DNA of 64,000 nucleotides, from contig NZ_CP063767.1 in NCBI RefSeq assembly GCF_015277515.1, forward strand, positions 1,860,001 to 1,924,000, read 5' to 3'. Source of the DNA: Thermophilibacter immobilis. GTDB lineage: Bacteria; Actinomycetota; Coriobacteriia; Coriobacteriales; Atopobiaceae. A program made the position numbers and the translations under genes. The notes beneath the pieces are model-generated. The model had not been told where the DNA came from and did no database searches. It saw nothing but the letters and a program-made list of their open reading frames with translations. Positions 25,922 through 34,672 of this stretch are shown here, piece by piece; position 1 is the stretch's first letter, and each line of letters opens with the position of its first letter.

Positions 25922-27181
25922 CTACTTCGTGGGCTCCGCTTCCTCGATGTCGGAAAACGGATCGACTCCGTACCTACTCACTTTCCATTCGCCCGGCTCC
26001 CACTCTGCTGCCGGGTCAACCCCGTCGAATCGGCAAAGGCGAATAAGCGCAGTCCACGATCTGTTTTGGAAACGGAGACTCACTTTTACAAGAGCAAGCG
26101 CAGCAGCAGGCCTGTCTATCTCCTCGATCTTGAATTCCTCAATCGGATGGGGCGAGTAGAGCTCCCTCGCCTGGCCCGCAAGCTTGCCGTACGTCATGCC
26201 CACGATGTTTGGGAAAAACGACCCCAAGGCCCCGTAATTTTTCGCCTTCCATGCCTCCAAGAAGTCGTTGCAGCTTCTCAGGACCTCATCGTCCGGGCCG
26301 ATGGGATGCTCGAGATCCACCTGGTGCTTCTTCCAAGCCTTCAACCTCATGTCGTTCTCAGCGTTCCGCCTTTTCATCTCGGAGATGCGCCTGAGCGTCT
26401 CAGCCAGGCTTTGACGGTTGCCTTCGCCCTCTTTCTGCGCCCTGGTTACAGAATCGACCCAATCCCCGACAGCGAATAGCATGCACCACGCCTTCGAGGC
26501 GACCACGTCGTTATCGTAATCAACGGTCATCCCGTGCATAATGCCGTTGCGGTAGACCTCGTAAACCGGCTTGTCCTCCCTTGCAAAAAAGGGTTTCGTA
26601 AACGTCTTTTGAACGGAAGGCAATCCATCCCACACGGTGGCGACGCAATCCTCGGAATGGAGTTCCCCGGCCTCCCTCGCGTGAAGCCCCTTCCTCTCGG
26701 CCTTGAAAGCGTCGTTCACGAACCCGTCCATCATGGAAACCGTCACGAGAACCGAACTGTAGTAGCGCCCTTCGAGATAGTCCCTCTCCGCCTTTTCCAG
26801 AAGCGGGATACGGGGGCGCATGTCGGGAAAACGGCTCAGCCGAGTGACCATCCAGTGAAGCGAGTCCTTCTCCTTGAGATATTCGACAAGTTCGCGCTCC
26901 GCCTCCTCGGGCGTAGGTTGCGCGACAACTTTGCGCATCCTATCCAGATTGAGGGTTTCAGAGAAGACCCAGTTCCTGTCGCCGAGCAGACGATAGAAGT
27001 CGTCTACGAGCGAAACGATAACATCAAGTTCATCATTGATACCACGTGCGGTTTTCCTAGCATCGCCGTTCCCCAACAGCCAGCCGAGAGCGCCAAGGGC
27101 CGACGCTTCTCGTCGCAGCTTCTTGACTTTAGGAAGGTCGCCAATCGATTCATGTGCGCGATGTTCCATATCTCGCCTCAT
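25922..27181 (-). CDS. unknown protein with HEPN-type R-N-x3-H motif, partner of an AbiEi-like gene
   Basis: I do not recognise the 419-residue protein as a named family. Its central region (about residues 125-245) is helical, with YYSSVLVTVSMMDGFVND and then YRNGIMHGMTVDYDN. R211-N-x3-H216 fits the R-x4-6-H active site of HEPN ribonucleases, and the spacing to the preceding helix fits that fold. The C-terminal part (FLEAWKAKNYGALGSFFP onwards) resembles an NTF2/SnoaL-like fold. The ATG follows GGAGATTGAGGA and lies only 3 bases after the stop of an AbiEi-like gene. This is the place where the toxin sits in AbiE operons, but no nucleotidyltransferase motif is present. A toxin role is inferred. 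Confidence 0.6.
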   Translation of the reverse strand: MRRDMEHRAHESIGDLPKVKKLRREASALGALGWLLGNGDARKTARGINDELDVIVSLVDDFYRLLGDRNWVFSETLNLDRMRKVVAQPTPEEAERELVEYLKEKDSLHWMVTRLSRFPDMRPRIPLLEKAERDYLEGRYYSSVLVTVSMMDGFVNDAFKAERKGLHAREAGELHSEDCVATVWDGLPSVQKTFTKPFFAREDKPVYEVYRNGIMHGMTVDYDNDVVASKAWCMLFAVGDWVDSVTRAQKEGEGNRQSLAETLRRISEMKRRNAENDMRLKAWKKHQVDLEHPIGPDDEVLRSCNDFLEAWKAKNYGALGSFFPNIVGMTYGKLAGQARELYSPHPIEEFKIEEIDRPAAALALVKVSLRFQNRSWTALIRLCRFDGVDPAAEWEPGEWKVSRYGVDPFSDIEEAEPTK

Positions 27182-27184
27182 TCC

Positions 27185-27829
27185 TCAATCTCCAAGAATC
27201 CCCGAGTCCTCAACCAGACCTTGGTAGATGACCCGTCCGCATTCATTACCGTAACGACCTTCGAGCAGCCTCTGGAGCCTCCCGTAGTCGAAGTCGGAGT
27301 ACCTCCTCGAAGCGTCGCTCAAGGCGTCCGCCACGAGCGAGAGGTCCTCGTCGTCCACGACGAGGTCGAAGACGGTGCGCTCGGGGCGCGTCACGGGGAG
27401 CCCCGAGTCGAACGTCACCTCGTCGCGGGCCACTTCCCGCCTGACGAAGCTCGCCGACGGGTTCCTCGTGTTGATTCTCCTTGGGGCGTAGAGCCGGTAG
27501 GGCGAGAGCTGCAGATCTCCGATCCCGAGGAGGGCGGAGGCGGTGGACCCCCCGACGGCGATGCCGTCCCAATCCGCGACCCGCATCCTCTCGCGGGAGA
27601 ACTTCGCCGGGGCGGTGAGCTTCCATATCGCCGCCAGCTCGTCCGCGAGGGAGGAGCCGAACCCCACCATGCGGTAGGCGCCGCGCACGACGCGCTCGAG
27701 GCGGCCGGACTCGACAGCGTCGTGAAGGGCGTCGCGCGGGATGCCCATGCGAGCAGCCTGGGCCGTGGTGAAGACGCCCTCCGACTCGGAGAGCTCGGCG
27801 ATCTTCTCTATGTGGTTCGAATACTTCAT
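27185..27829 (-). CDS. AbiEi-like winged-helix antitoxin, second copy
   Basis: The 214-residue protein begins MKYSNHIEKIAELSESEGVF with TTAQAARMGI and RLERVVRGAYRMVG, the winged helix shared by AbiEi antitoxins. VGGSTASALLGIG and RPERTVFDLVV match the following domain. It is shorter than the first copy and lacks its C-terminal region. It is followed by the HEPN-candidate gene, not by a nucleotidyltransferase. I start at 27829 because a strong promoter ends just before that ATG. The longer frame would run through an inverted repeat and into guaA. Confidence 0.8.
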   Translation of the reverse strand: MKYSNHIEKIAELSESEGVFTTAQAARMGIPRDALHDAVESGRLERVVRGAYRMVGFGSSLADELAAIWKLTAPAKFSRERMRVADWDGIAVGGSTASALLGIGDLQLSPYRLYAPRRINTRNPSASFVRREVARDEVTFDSGLPVTRPERTVFDLVVDDEDLSLVADALSDASRRYSDFDYGRLQRLLEGRYGNECGRVIYQGLVEDSGILGD

Positions 27830-27865
27830 GTTGCGATTGTAGGCTGTTTCCCTACAATCGCAACA
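27829..27865 (-). promoter_or_regulatory. promoter embedded in a 15-base inverted repeat; probable leaderless start
   Basis: TGTTGCGATTGTAGG at 27829-27843 and CCTACAATCGCAACA at 27851-27865 are perfect reverse complements with a 7-base centre. On the minus strand the arms supply TTGCGA (-35) and TACAAT (-10) with a 16-base spacer, and the ATG comes six bases after the -10 box. No ribosome binding site fits. A dimeric repressor bound here would cover the whole promoter. Confidence 0.7.
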
Positions 27866-27954
27866 TTCCGCTTCGACTAAAGGAGATGCGAGAGCAAAGC
27901 CTGATACGGAACGACGTTCGATGCCAGCTGTTGCCAGCCAATGCAAAATGTGCT

Positions 27955-27975
27955 TTATTCCCACTCGATCGTCGC
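27955..27975 (-). repeat. guaA 3' end, copy A (candidate att site)
   Basis: This is the true end of guaA, coding ATIEWE and TAA. Its first twelve bases TTATTCCCACTC, or close variants, recur as copies B, C and D. The guaA 3' end is a known integration site for genomic islands, and the three other copies suggest repeated integration here. Confidence 0.75.
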
Positions 27976-29556
27976 GGGCGGCTTGCTCGTGATGTCGTAG
28001 GCCACGCGGTTGACGCCGGGGACCTCGTCCACGATGCGCCCGGAGATGCGCGCGAGCACGTCGTAGGGAAGCTTCGCCCAGTCGGCGGTCATCGCGTCGG
28101 AGGATTCCACGGCACGCAGGATCACCGGGCGCGCGTAGGTGCGCTCGTCGCCCATCACGCCCACGGAGCGAATGTCGGGCAGCACGGCAAAGTACTGCCA
28201 GCAGCTGTGCTCGGAGTTGCGCTCGCCGGTCTGGTCGAACAGGCGCTGGTTGTAGGCGTCGAGCTCCTCGCGCACGATGGCGTCGGCGCCCTTGAGGATC
28301 TGAAGCTTCTCGGGAGAGACCGCACCGATGATACGGATGGCCAGGCCCGGCCCGGGGAACGGCTGGCGATACACGATGTGCGCCGGCAGCCCCAGGGCCA
28401 GCCCCAGCTCGCGGACCTCGTCCTTGAAGAAGTGGTCGAGCGGCTCGATCAGGTCAAAGCTCACGCCCTCGGGGAACGGGATCAGGTTGTGGTGGCTCTT
28501 GATCGTGGACGCCTTGCCGCCGGTCTTGCGCGCGCCGCTCTCGATGATATCGGGGTAGATGGTGCCCTGCGCCAGGAACTTCACCGGGCGGCCACCCTCC
28601 TCGAGCTGCTGTGCGACGGCGAAGAACTCCTTCCAGAACTGCGTGCCAATGATGCGGCGCTTCTGCTCGGGGTCGGTCACGCCGTCGAGCAACGCGGCAT
28701 AGCGCCCCTCCGCGTGGACGTGGATGAAGTCGACGTCGAACTGCTTGGTGAAGACCTCCTCGACCTGCTCGGGCTCGTTGGCGCGCAGCATGCCGTGGTT
28801 GATGAACACGCAGGTCATCTGCCGTCCGATGGCGCGCGCGCCCAGAGCCGCGACCACGGAGGAGTCCACGCCGCCGGAAAGGGCCAAGATCACGCGGTCC
28901 TCCCCCACCTTCTTGCAGATCTCCTCCACCTTCCGGTCCACGATGTTCTCCATGGTCCAGTCGCCGGAGAGGCCACAGATGTCAAAGAGGAAGTTGGAGA
29001 GCATCTGCTGGCCGTGCTCGGTGTGGCGCACCTCGGGATGGAACTGCGTCGAGTAGAGCTTGCGCGCGGGGCACTCCATGGAGGCCACGGGGCAGACCGC
29101 GGTGCTCGACGTCACGATGAACCCCTCGGGCGCGCGGCTCACGGCGTCGCGGTGACTCATCCAGACGGTCTGCTTGAGCGGCGTGGCGTTGAACAGAGCA
29201 GACTTGGGCGCGCGCTCGATCGTGGCCGGGCCATACTCCCCCACGTCGGAGTGGGAGACCTCGCCCCCCAGCGTCACGGCCATGATCTGATGGCCGTAGC
29301 AAAAGCCCAGAACCGGTAGGCCCAGGTCGAAGATCGCGGGGTCGATGGAGGGGGCGTCCTTGGCGTAGACCGAGGCGGGGCCGCCGGAGAGGATGAGCGC
29401 GCTGGGAGCCAGCTCGCGCAGCTCCTCCGCCGAGACGTCACAGGGGACGATCTCGGAGTAGACGTGCAGGTCGCGCACGCGCCGGGCGATAAGTTGTCCA
29501 TACTGGGCCCCAAAGTCCAATACTGCGACGAACTGCTCTGGCCTCGCTTCGCTCAT
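27955..29556 (-). CDS. guaA: GMP synthase (glutamine-hydrolysing)
   Basis: GuaA converts XMP to GMP using glutamine. The 533-residue enzyme has the glutamine amidotransferase domain (FGAQYGQLIARRVRD, LGFCYGHQ with the catalytic cysteine, HPEVRHTEHG), the PP-loop LSGGVDSSV, and the C-terminal dimerisation domain ending in ATIEWE. The gene is intact. All DNA downstream of its stop for about 19 kb is accessory, and no terminator is visible directly after it. Confidence 0.97.
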   Translation of the reverse strand: MSEARPEQFVAVLDFGAQYGQLIARRVRDLHVYSEIVPCDVSAEELRELAPSALILSGGPASVYAKDAPSIDPAIFDLGLPVLGFCYGHQIMAVTLGGEVSHSDVGEYGPATIERAPKSALFNATPLKQTVWMSHRDAVSRAPEGFIVTSSTAVCPVASMECPARKLYSTQFHPEVRHTEHGQQMLSNFLFDICGLSGDWTMENIVDRKVEEICKKVGEDRVILALSGGVDSSVVAALGARAIGRQMTCVFINHGMLRANEPEQVEEVFTKQFDVDFIHVHAEGRYAALLDGVTDPEQKRRIIGTQFWKEFFAVAQQLEEGGRPVKFLAQGTIYPDIIESGARKTGGKASTIKSHHNLIPFPEGVSFDLIEPLDHFFKDEVRELGLALGLPAHIVYRQPFPGPGLAIRIIGAVSPEKLQILKGADAIVREELDAYNQRLFDQTGERNSEHSCWQYFAVLPDIRSVGVMGDERTYARPVILRAVESSDAMTADWAKLPYDVLARISGRIVDEVPGVNRVAYDITSKPPATIEWE

Positions 29557-29773
29557 GCGTCCTCCGGTTTTCTCGGCAGCTGATGCGTTATCTGGAAAGC
29601 CCCTCTATTATTGCCAGTTTTCTGTGGAGAGCGGCGAATTAATGACCCTTCATGCGCCTTACATCTGTTTTATCTATCATGTAGTGCTCGCGTTTGAGCA
29701 GCTCGCGGGGGCACAGCCTCCCATTCGATCAGGAGAAGGGGCCCTCTTGGCTGACAGAAGACCTCATGGACGC

Positions 29774-31273
29774 ATGACTCGTGCAGAGCAGGCGCGCCTC
29801 TCGGAGGACCGCTACGGACAAGGTACCCCGGCTCAGGCTCCTCGGAGCAGGGCCGCCCATGCGGGCCGGCATTCTGGCTCCCATGCAGACAACTCTCGCG
29901 ACGCCGCCTCGCGCACGAACGGCGTTGAGGCATATGCCGCCCGTCGCAAGAAGAAGGGCCATGGTCACGTGCTGCGCGGCGTGCTCATCTCGCTCGCGGT
30001 GATCCTCGTGGGCGTAGGCGTGGCGGCCGGCGTCTACCTCACGGACATCAACAGCCGTCTGAGCGCGGGCGTCTCCGACAGCCTGCGCCAGCAGCTCGTC
30101 TCCGTGGAGCCCCAGGAGCCGTTCTACATGCTCCTTCTGGGCGTCGACAAGAGCGACGAGCGCGCCGAGGACTGGGGCTCCGACACCTCGAACTTCCGCT
30201 CTGACACGATCATCCTGGCGCGCGTCGACCCGCCCAACCAGACCATCACGCTCGTCTCGATCCCCCGCGACACGATGGTGGACATGGGAGACTACGGCAA
30301 GCAGAAGATAAACGCCGCCTACTCCTACGGTGGCGCCGCCTACATGACCCAGGTCGTCTCCCAGTTTGCCGGCGTCAACATCTCCCACTACGCCGAGATC
30401 GACTTCGAGCAGTTCACCTCCATCGTCGACACCATCGGCGGCATTGAGGTCACCCTGCCCGTGGCCGTCTCCGACGTGGACTACGCCGGCATCGACCTGC
30501 CCGCCGGCACCCAGACGCTCGACGGCGGGGAGGCCCTTGGCCTCGTGCGCAGCCGTCACGCCTACGACGCGTACGGAGCGGGCGACTTCTACCGCGCCGC
30601 CAACCAGCGCATGGTCATAGGTGCCATCGTCAAGAAGGTCCTGCAGCTCGACGCAGCCTCCATGACCTCCACGGTCTCACAGCTCGCGAGCAGCGTCACC
30701 ACGGACTTCAACGTCACGGACATCTTGAGCCTCGCCACGCAGTTCAAGGACCTTGACGTGGACAACAACGTCTACTCGGGCCTGGTGCCCACCAACTCCC
30801 AGTACATCGACAGCCTCTGGTACGAGGTGGTCGACGAGAGCGCCTGGAAGACCATGATGCAGCGCGTCAACAACGGCGAGAGCCCCTACGCCGACGAGAG
30901 TGAGGACCCGACCGCGGGCGTTGCCGGCTCGGTGGGCACTACCAGCTCGGACAGCTCCACGAGCTCCGTTGCGGCGAGCTTCACCGGCTCCGTCACCGTC
31001 CTCAACGGCACTGGCACGAGCGGGCTCGCTCAGAACATGGCCAACACCCTGGTGAACGCGGGCTTCTCGGCCACGGCGGAGAACGCCTCGTCCAGCGACA
31101 TAGCGGAGACGGCCATCCTCTACAACCGCTCGCGCACGGGCGCGCAGGCTGCGGCGCTCGGCGTGGCCCAGACGCTCGGCATCGACGAGGACGCCGTCAC
31201 CACCAACGACGGGACCTACCCCACGAGCACGGACGTCGTGGTCGTGCTCGGAGCCGATCAGGTCGAGGACTAG
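29774..31273 (+). CDS. LytR-CpsA-Psr (LCP) family cell wall polymer ligase
   Basis: LCP enzymes attach glycopolymers to peptidoglycan at the outer membrane face. From the ATG at 29774 the protein has about 499 residues: a basic cytoplasmic segment (YAARRKKKGHGH), one membrane helix (GVLISLAVILVGVGVAAG), the LCP domain with FRSDTIILARVD, SIPRDTMVDMG and GEALGLVRSRHAYD, and a C-terminal LytR_C-like domain after a serine-rich linker. Arginines needed for pyrophosphate binding are present. An alternative TTG start lies at 29747. Neighbouring glycosyltransferases suggest the polymer is made nearby. Confidence 0.92.
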   Translation: MTRAEQARLSEDRYGQGTPAQAPRSRAAHAGRHSGSHADNSRDAASRTNGVEAYAARRKKKGHGHVLRGVLISLAVILVGVGVAAGVYLTDINSRLSAGVSDSLRQQLVSVEPQEPFYMLLLGVDKSDERAEDWGSDTSNFRSDTIILARVDPPNQTITLVSIPRDTMVDMGDYGKQKINAAYSYGGAAYMTQVVSQFAGVNISHYAEIDFEQFTSIVDTIGGIEVTLPVAVSDVDYAGIDLPAGTQTLDGGEALGLVRSRHAYDAYGAGDFYRAANQRMVIGAIVKKVLQLDAASMTSTVSQLASSVTTDFNVTDILSLATQFKDLDVDNNVYSGLVPTNSQYIDSLWYEVVDESAWKTMMQRVNNGESPYADESEDPTAGVAGSVGTTSSDSSTSSVAASFTGSVTVLNGTGTSGLAQNMANTLVNAGFSATAENASSSDIAETAILYNRSRTGAQAAALGVAQTLGIDEDAVTTNDGTYPTSTDVVVVLGADQVED

Positions 31274-31330
31274 CGCCGGCCGGACACGCCTCGGGAGCGC
31301 CCCGACTCGCAGGAGAAGACCCCGCGAACC

Positions 31331-32395
31331 CTACACGTTGAAGCGGAAGTGCATCACGTCGCCGTCGGCCACCACGTAGTCCTTGCCCTCCATGCGGAGC
31401 TTGCCGGCAGTCTTGCATCCCACCTCGCCGCCGAGCGCCACGTAGTCCTCGTAGCTAGCCACCTCGGCCTTGATGAAGCCCCGCTCGAAGTCGGAGTGGA
31501 TCACGCCGGCGGCCTCGGGCGCCTTGGCCCCAATGCGCACGGTCCAGGCCTTGACCTCGAGCTCTCCTGCCGTGAAGTAGCTCTGCAGTCCCAGCAGCTT
31601 GTACGCCGCCTGCGCGAGCGTCTCAAGGCCGCTCTTCTCCAGGCCCAGGCTCTCCAGGTACTCGGCGGCCTCCTGCTCGTCGAGCTCGGCGAGCTCGGCC
31701 TCCACCTCGGCGCACACGGGAATGGCCTCCACGTCGCCGACCATCGGTGCGGGTCCTCCGAGCTTGTCCTCGTCCACGTTGGCCACGTAGAGGATCGGCT
31801 TCATCGTGAGCAGGAAGAGGTCGTGGGACGCCTCGCGCTCCTTGTCGCTCATCTCCAGGTCCGCTGCTCGCCGGCCCTCGTTCAGCCACTCCTGCAGGCG
31901 CTTGGCCACGGCGAGGCGCGCCACGTTCTCCTTGTCGCGCTTGGCCTCCTTCTCGAGCTTGGGAATCGCGCGCTCGAGGGTGCCCAGGTCAGCCAGGATG
32001 AGCTCGGTCTGGATGATGTCGGCGTCCTCGGCGGGATCGACGCGCCCCTCCACGTGTACGACGTCGGGATCCGAGAAGAACCGCACGACCTCACAGATCG
32101 CGTCGGTGTTGCGGATGTTGGCCAGAAACTGATTGCCCAGCCCCTCGCCCTCGTTGGCGCCCTTCACCAGGCCGGCGATGTCCACGAACTCGACCGTGGC
32201 CGGCACGATGCGGCTGGGGTGCACGATCTGGGCCAGCTTGGACAGGCGGGCGTCCGGCACGTCGACGACGCCCACGTTGGGATCGATCGTGGCGAACGGA
32301 TAGTTGGCCGCGAGCCCGCCCTTGCGGGTCAACGCGGTGAACAGGGTCGACTTGCCCACGTTGGGCAGGCCGACGATACCTATCGATAAAGACAC
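31331..32395 (-). CDS. ychF: ribosome-binding ATPase YchF
   Basis: The 354-residue OBG-family protein has the P-loop GLPNVGKST at residues 8-16, [26 protein letters not shown] and a C-terminal TGS domain ending in [17 protein letters not shown]. It hydrolyses ATP rather than GTP and binds ribosomes. I start at the GTG at 32395, behind AAGGAGAGG. The upstream iron-sulfur gene ends 10 bases before, so the two are probably cotranscribed. Confidence 0.95.
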   Translation of the reverse strand: MSLSIGIVGLPNVGKSTLFTALTRKGGLAANYPFATIDPNVGVVDVPDARLSKLAQIVHPSRIVPATVEFVDIAGLVKGANEGEGLGNQFLANIRNTDAICEVVRFFSDPDVVHVEGRVDPAEDADIIQTELILADLGTLERAIPKLEKEAKRDKENVARLAVAKRLQEWLNEGRRAADLEMSDKEREASHDLFLLTMKPILYVANVDEDKLGGPAPMVGDVEAIPVCAEVEAELAELDEQEAAEYLESLGLEKSGLETLAQAAYKLLGLQSYFTAGELEVKAWTVRIGAKAPEAAGVIHSDFERGFIKAEVASYEDYVALGGEVGCKTAGKLRMEGKDYVVADGDVMHFRFNV

Positions 32396-32405
32396 GTCCC
32401 TCTCC

Positions 32406-33722
32406 TTACTCCTTCTTGGCAACCGTGGCGCCGCTCTCGCCTGCGGCGGTGCCTGAGCCGTCCAGGCGCTCGAGCGCGTCGGCCGCGCGATTAAGCTGCT
32501 TCTTGCCCTGCTCCAGATACTTGGCGACCTCGGTCTTGGCCTGCGCCTTCTTGAGCGCGACCTCCTCGGCCAGCTTGTCCGGGACCACGAGGTCGTGCGC
32601 ATCCATGGGCTCCATGGTGAGCGCACCGTCCGCGCAGACGGTCACGCACGCCCCGCAGCTCACGCAATAGGGACTCTGGACCGTGATGTTGCCGCCCTTG
32701 TCAAGGTCGATCGCACGCGTGGTACAGACCTTGGTGCACTCCCCGCACAGGGTGCAAAGCGCCGAGTCGCAGACGGGAATCCGGAGCTTCACGAAGTCAG
32801 CGAGGCCCTCGTCGTGCTGCAGGGCGCCCATCATGAGCTTGCGGCTCTGGGTGAGCATGCGCGCGCGGTTGGACGAGGTCTTGGAGCCCACGGCGTTCTC
32901 GAGCTGGCGCTGAAGCTGATCAAGGCGCTTGGAGTGGTCGGATATCTTCTTGGCCACGGCCTGGGCGCCCGCGAGCGCGGGAGTGCTCCTCACGACCAGG
33001 CGCTCGGCCGAGTGGATGGCACTGCTCATGAACTGGCTGCGCTTGTAGGCGCGCGTAAGCTCGTGGTCCAGATCCTTCTCGTCGACCTCCAGGCCCAGGG
33101 CAGCGTCCGCCCACTCCTCGGCCGTGCCGATGGCCTCCACGTAGGTGTCCTCGCCCGTCGTGGTGCGGCAGCGGTCGCAGATGCCCACCGGCAGGTAGAC
33201 GCTGATGTTATCGTAGTCCGCGAGCAGCGAGAACCACATCTCGCGCGAAATCATGCCCACGCAGGCGAGGGTCACCTCGTTGCCCTTGGGCAGACGCCTG
33301 AGGGCGCGCGTGCAGGTCACGTAGCAGTGCTCGTAGGCCGAGGCCACGCGCGCGATCTGGTCGTAGACCTGACGCGGCATGTGCCGGCGCGACGAGAAGG
33401 TCTCCGTGGGGCACACGGCCGCGCACAGGCCGCACTTGCGGCAGGCGTCGGAGATGCTCACCGACTGCTTGTGAATCGTGATGGCGTCGACCGGGCAGAC
33501 GTCGAGGCAGCGCGAGCACACGTCCTCGCGACCGGCCGCCCCACGCAGGCAGCGATTTGAGTTGGCGAAGGGCTTCTCCTTGTAGTCGGCCGGATCGAAG
33601 ACCTTGCGCGCGCCCGGGTCCGCGACCAGGGAGTTCATCATCGAGCTGGGGAGGTCCTGCAGCCGTTGCCAGTCGGTCTGGATGTCGATGAGGTCATCGA
33701 GGAAGTCTCTCTTCTCGGCCAC
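32406..33722 (-). CDS. polyferredoxin-like 4Fe-4S protein
   Basis: The 438-residue protein has four-cysteine clusters near the N-terminus (CSRCLDVCPV and CRKCGLCAAVCP) and near residues 350-390 (CTLCGECTKVC and CVSCGACVTVC), so it can hold about four 4Fe-4S centres. A central CDRCRTTTG may bind metal. The C-terminus is a charged helix ending KKE. No enzyme family is obvious. It could be an electron carrier or a sensor. The GTG at 33722 follows GGAGAGG at a rather long spacing. Confidence 0.75.
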   Translation of the reverse strand: MAEKRDFLDDLIDIQTDWQRLQDLPSSMMNSLVADPGARKVFDPADYKEKPFANSNRCLRGAAGREDVCSRCLDVCPVDAITIHKQSVSISDACRKCGLCAAVCPTETFSSRRHMPRQVYDQIARVASAYEHCYVTCTRALRRLPKGNEVTLACVGMISREMWFSLLADYDNISVYLPVGICDRCRTTTGEDTYVEAIGTAEEWADAALGLEVDEKDLDHELTRAYKRSQFMSSAIHSAERLVVRSTPALAGAQAVAKKISDHSKRLDQLQRQLENAVGSKTSSNRARMLTQSRKLMMGALQHDEGLADFVKLRIPVCDSALCTLCGECTKVCTTRAIDLDKGGNITVQSPYCVSCGACVTVCADGALTMEPMDAHDLVVPDKLAEEVALKKAQAKTEVAKYLEQGKKQLNRAADALERLDGSGTAAGESGATVAKKE

Positions 33723-33939
33723 GCGTCGACCGTCCTCTCCTTGGGTTGGTGAGCGTCCTATTGTACCGCCCGCGTGCAGGCATGTGTGTCCGTACCGAGA
33801 AGGACTACGTCCCCCCGTCGACCTCACGTTTCTCGTTGGGCCACAGTCCTCGACTCCCAGCCGTTGCGCCTCGTCCCCCCTCGTCACGTCGAAACCCCGA
33901 TTTCCAGCCGCTAGCCCCCGTCCCCCTCCTGTCCACTAT

Positions 33940-34370
33940 TTATGTACGACCCCGCTCATGCATGAATATTTTTTCTCCTCCTTGCGCGCGGCGTCGATCG
34001 AGCAGGCGGCCGTACCCCCAACCGCTGCAGCCACGGCATCGAGCTTGACCTCGTAGTTGAGCTGCGGAGCAGCGAACGCAAGGGTTCCATGCTCCTCCGG
34101 CAGGTAGAGCAGACGCGACATCACCGTCTCCATGGGAGAGCGCGAGCCGTCGCGAATCCAGCGCAGGGCCTCGCGCGCCATCTGGGCGAAGCAGGCCTCC
34201 GGACCGGCGGCATAGACTTCCGGGGCCGCCTCGAGCATCGGCCCAGCCGGAACCTCGCCGAGCCCGAAGCGGTGAATCTGAATCCCCTGCGCCTTGCAGG
34301 CGGGGGCGTATCTGCGCACGAGGACGTGAAGAGGCGCGCGTCGTAGCCCGAGCGCAGAGTTGTGACTCAT
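33940..34370 (-). pseudogene. shortened member of a coriobacterial DUF559-like family
   Basis: About 143 residues from MSHNSALGLRRAPLHVLV remain. VYAAGPEACFAQMA and SPMETVMSRLLYLPEEHG look like blocks of a family common in Coriobacteriia and resembling restriction-endonuclease-like DUF559 proteins. The segment that usually lies between them is missing here and the C-terminus is cut short, so I read it as decayed. The family assignment is from memory of such motifs and is tentative. The flanking 33723-33939 holds no gene. Confidence 0.45.
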
Positions 34371-34672
34371 AAGAATCAACACGGTGATCCCCTCCCTGGA
34401 GGATGGGGGCCCTCGGCCATACCAATCCATCCCGGACGCAGGGGTTTCCCTCGAGAAAATAAAGCTTAGTTCTTTGTGTCTGACGCGAATCGTACATAAA
34501 CCTGTCACCACTTGACAAAGCCCCCGATAAACAATGTCAAAGGGTCGTCTGAAAAAGATTCATGAGCGACTTCGGTCATACATAAAAAGTTGCTGCTTTA
34601 GGGGAGGTGGCCTTCGAGGGGCGCGGCAAGTGACGAGAAGGGCAGAAACAAGACCCGGGTCACACGTCGCCC

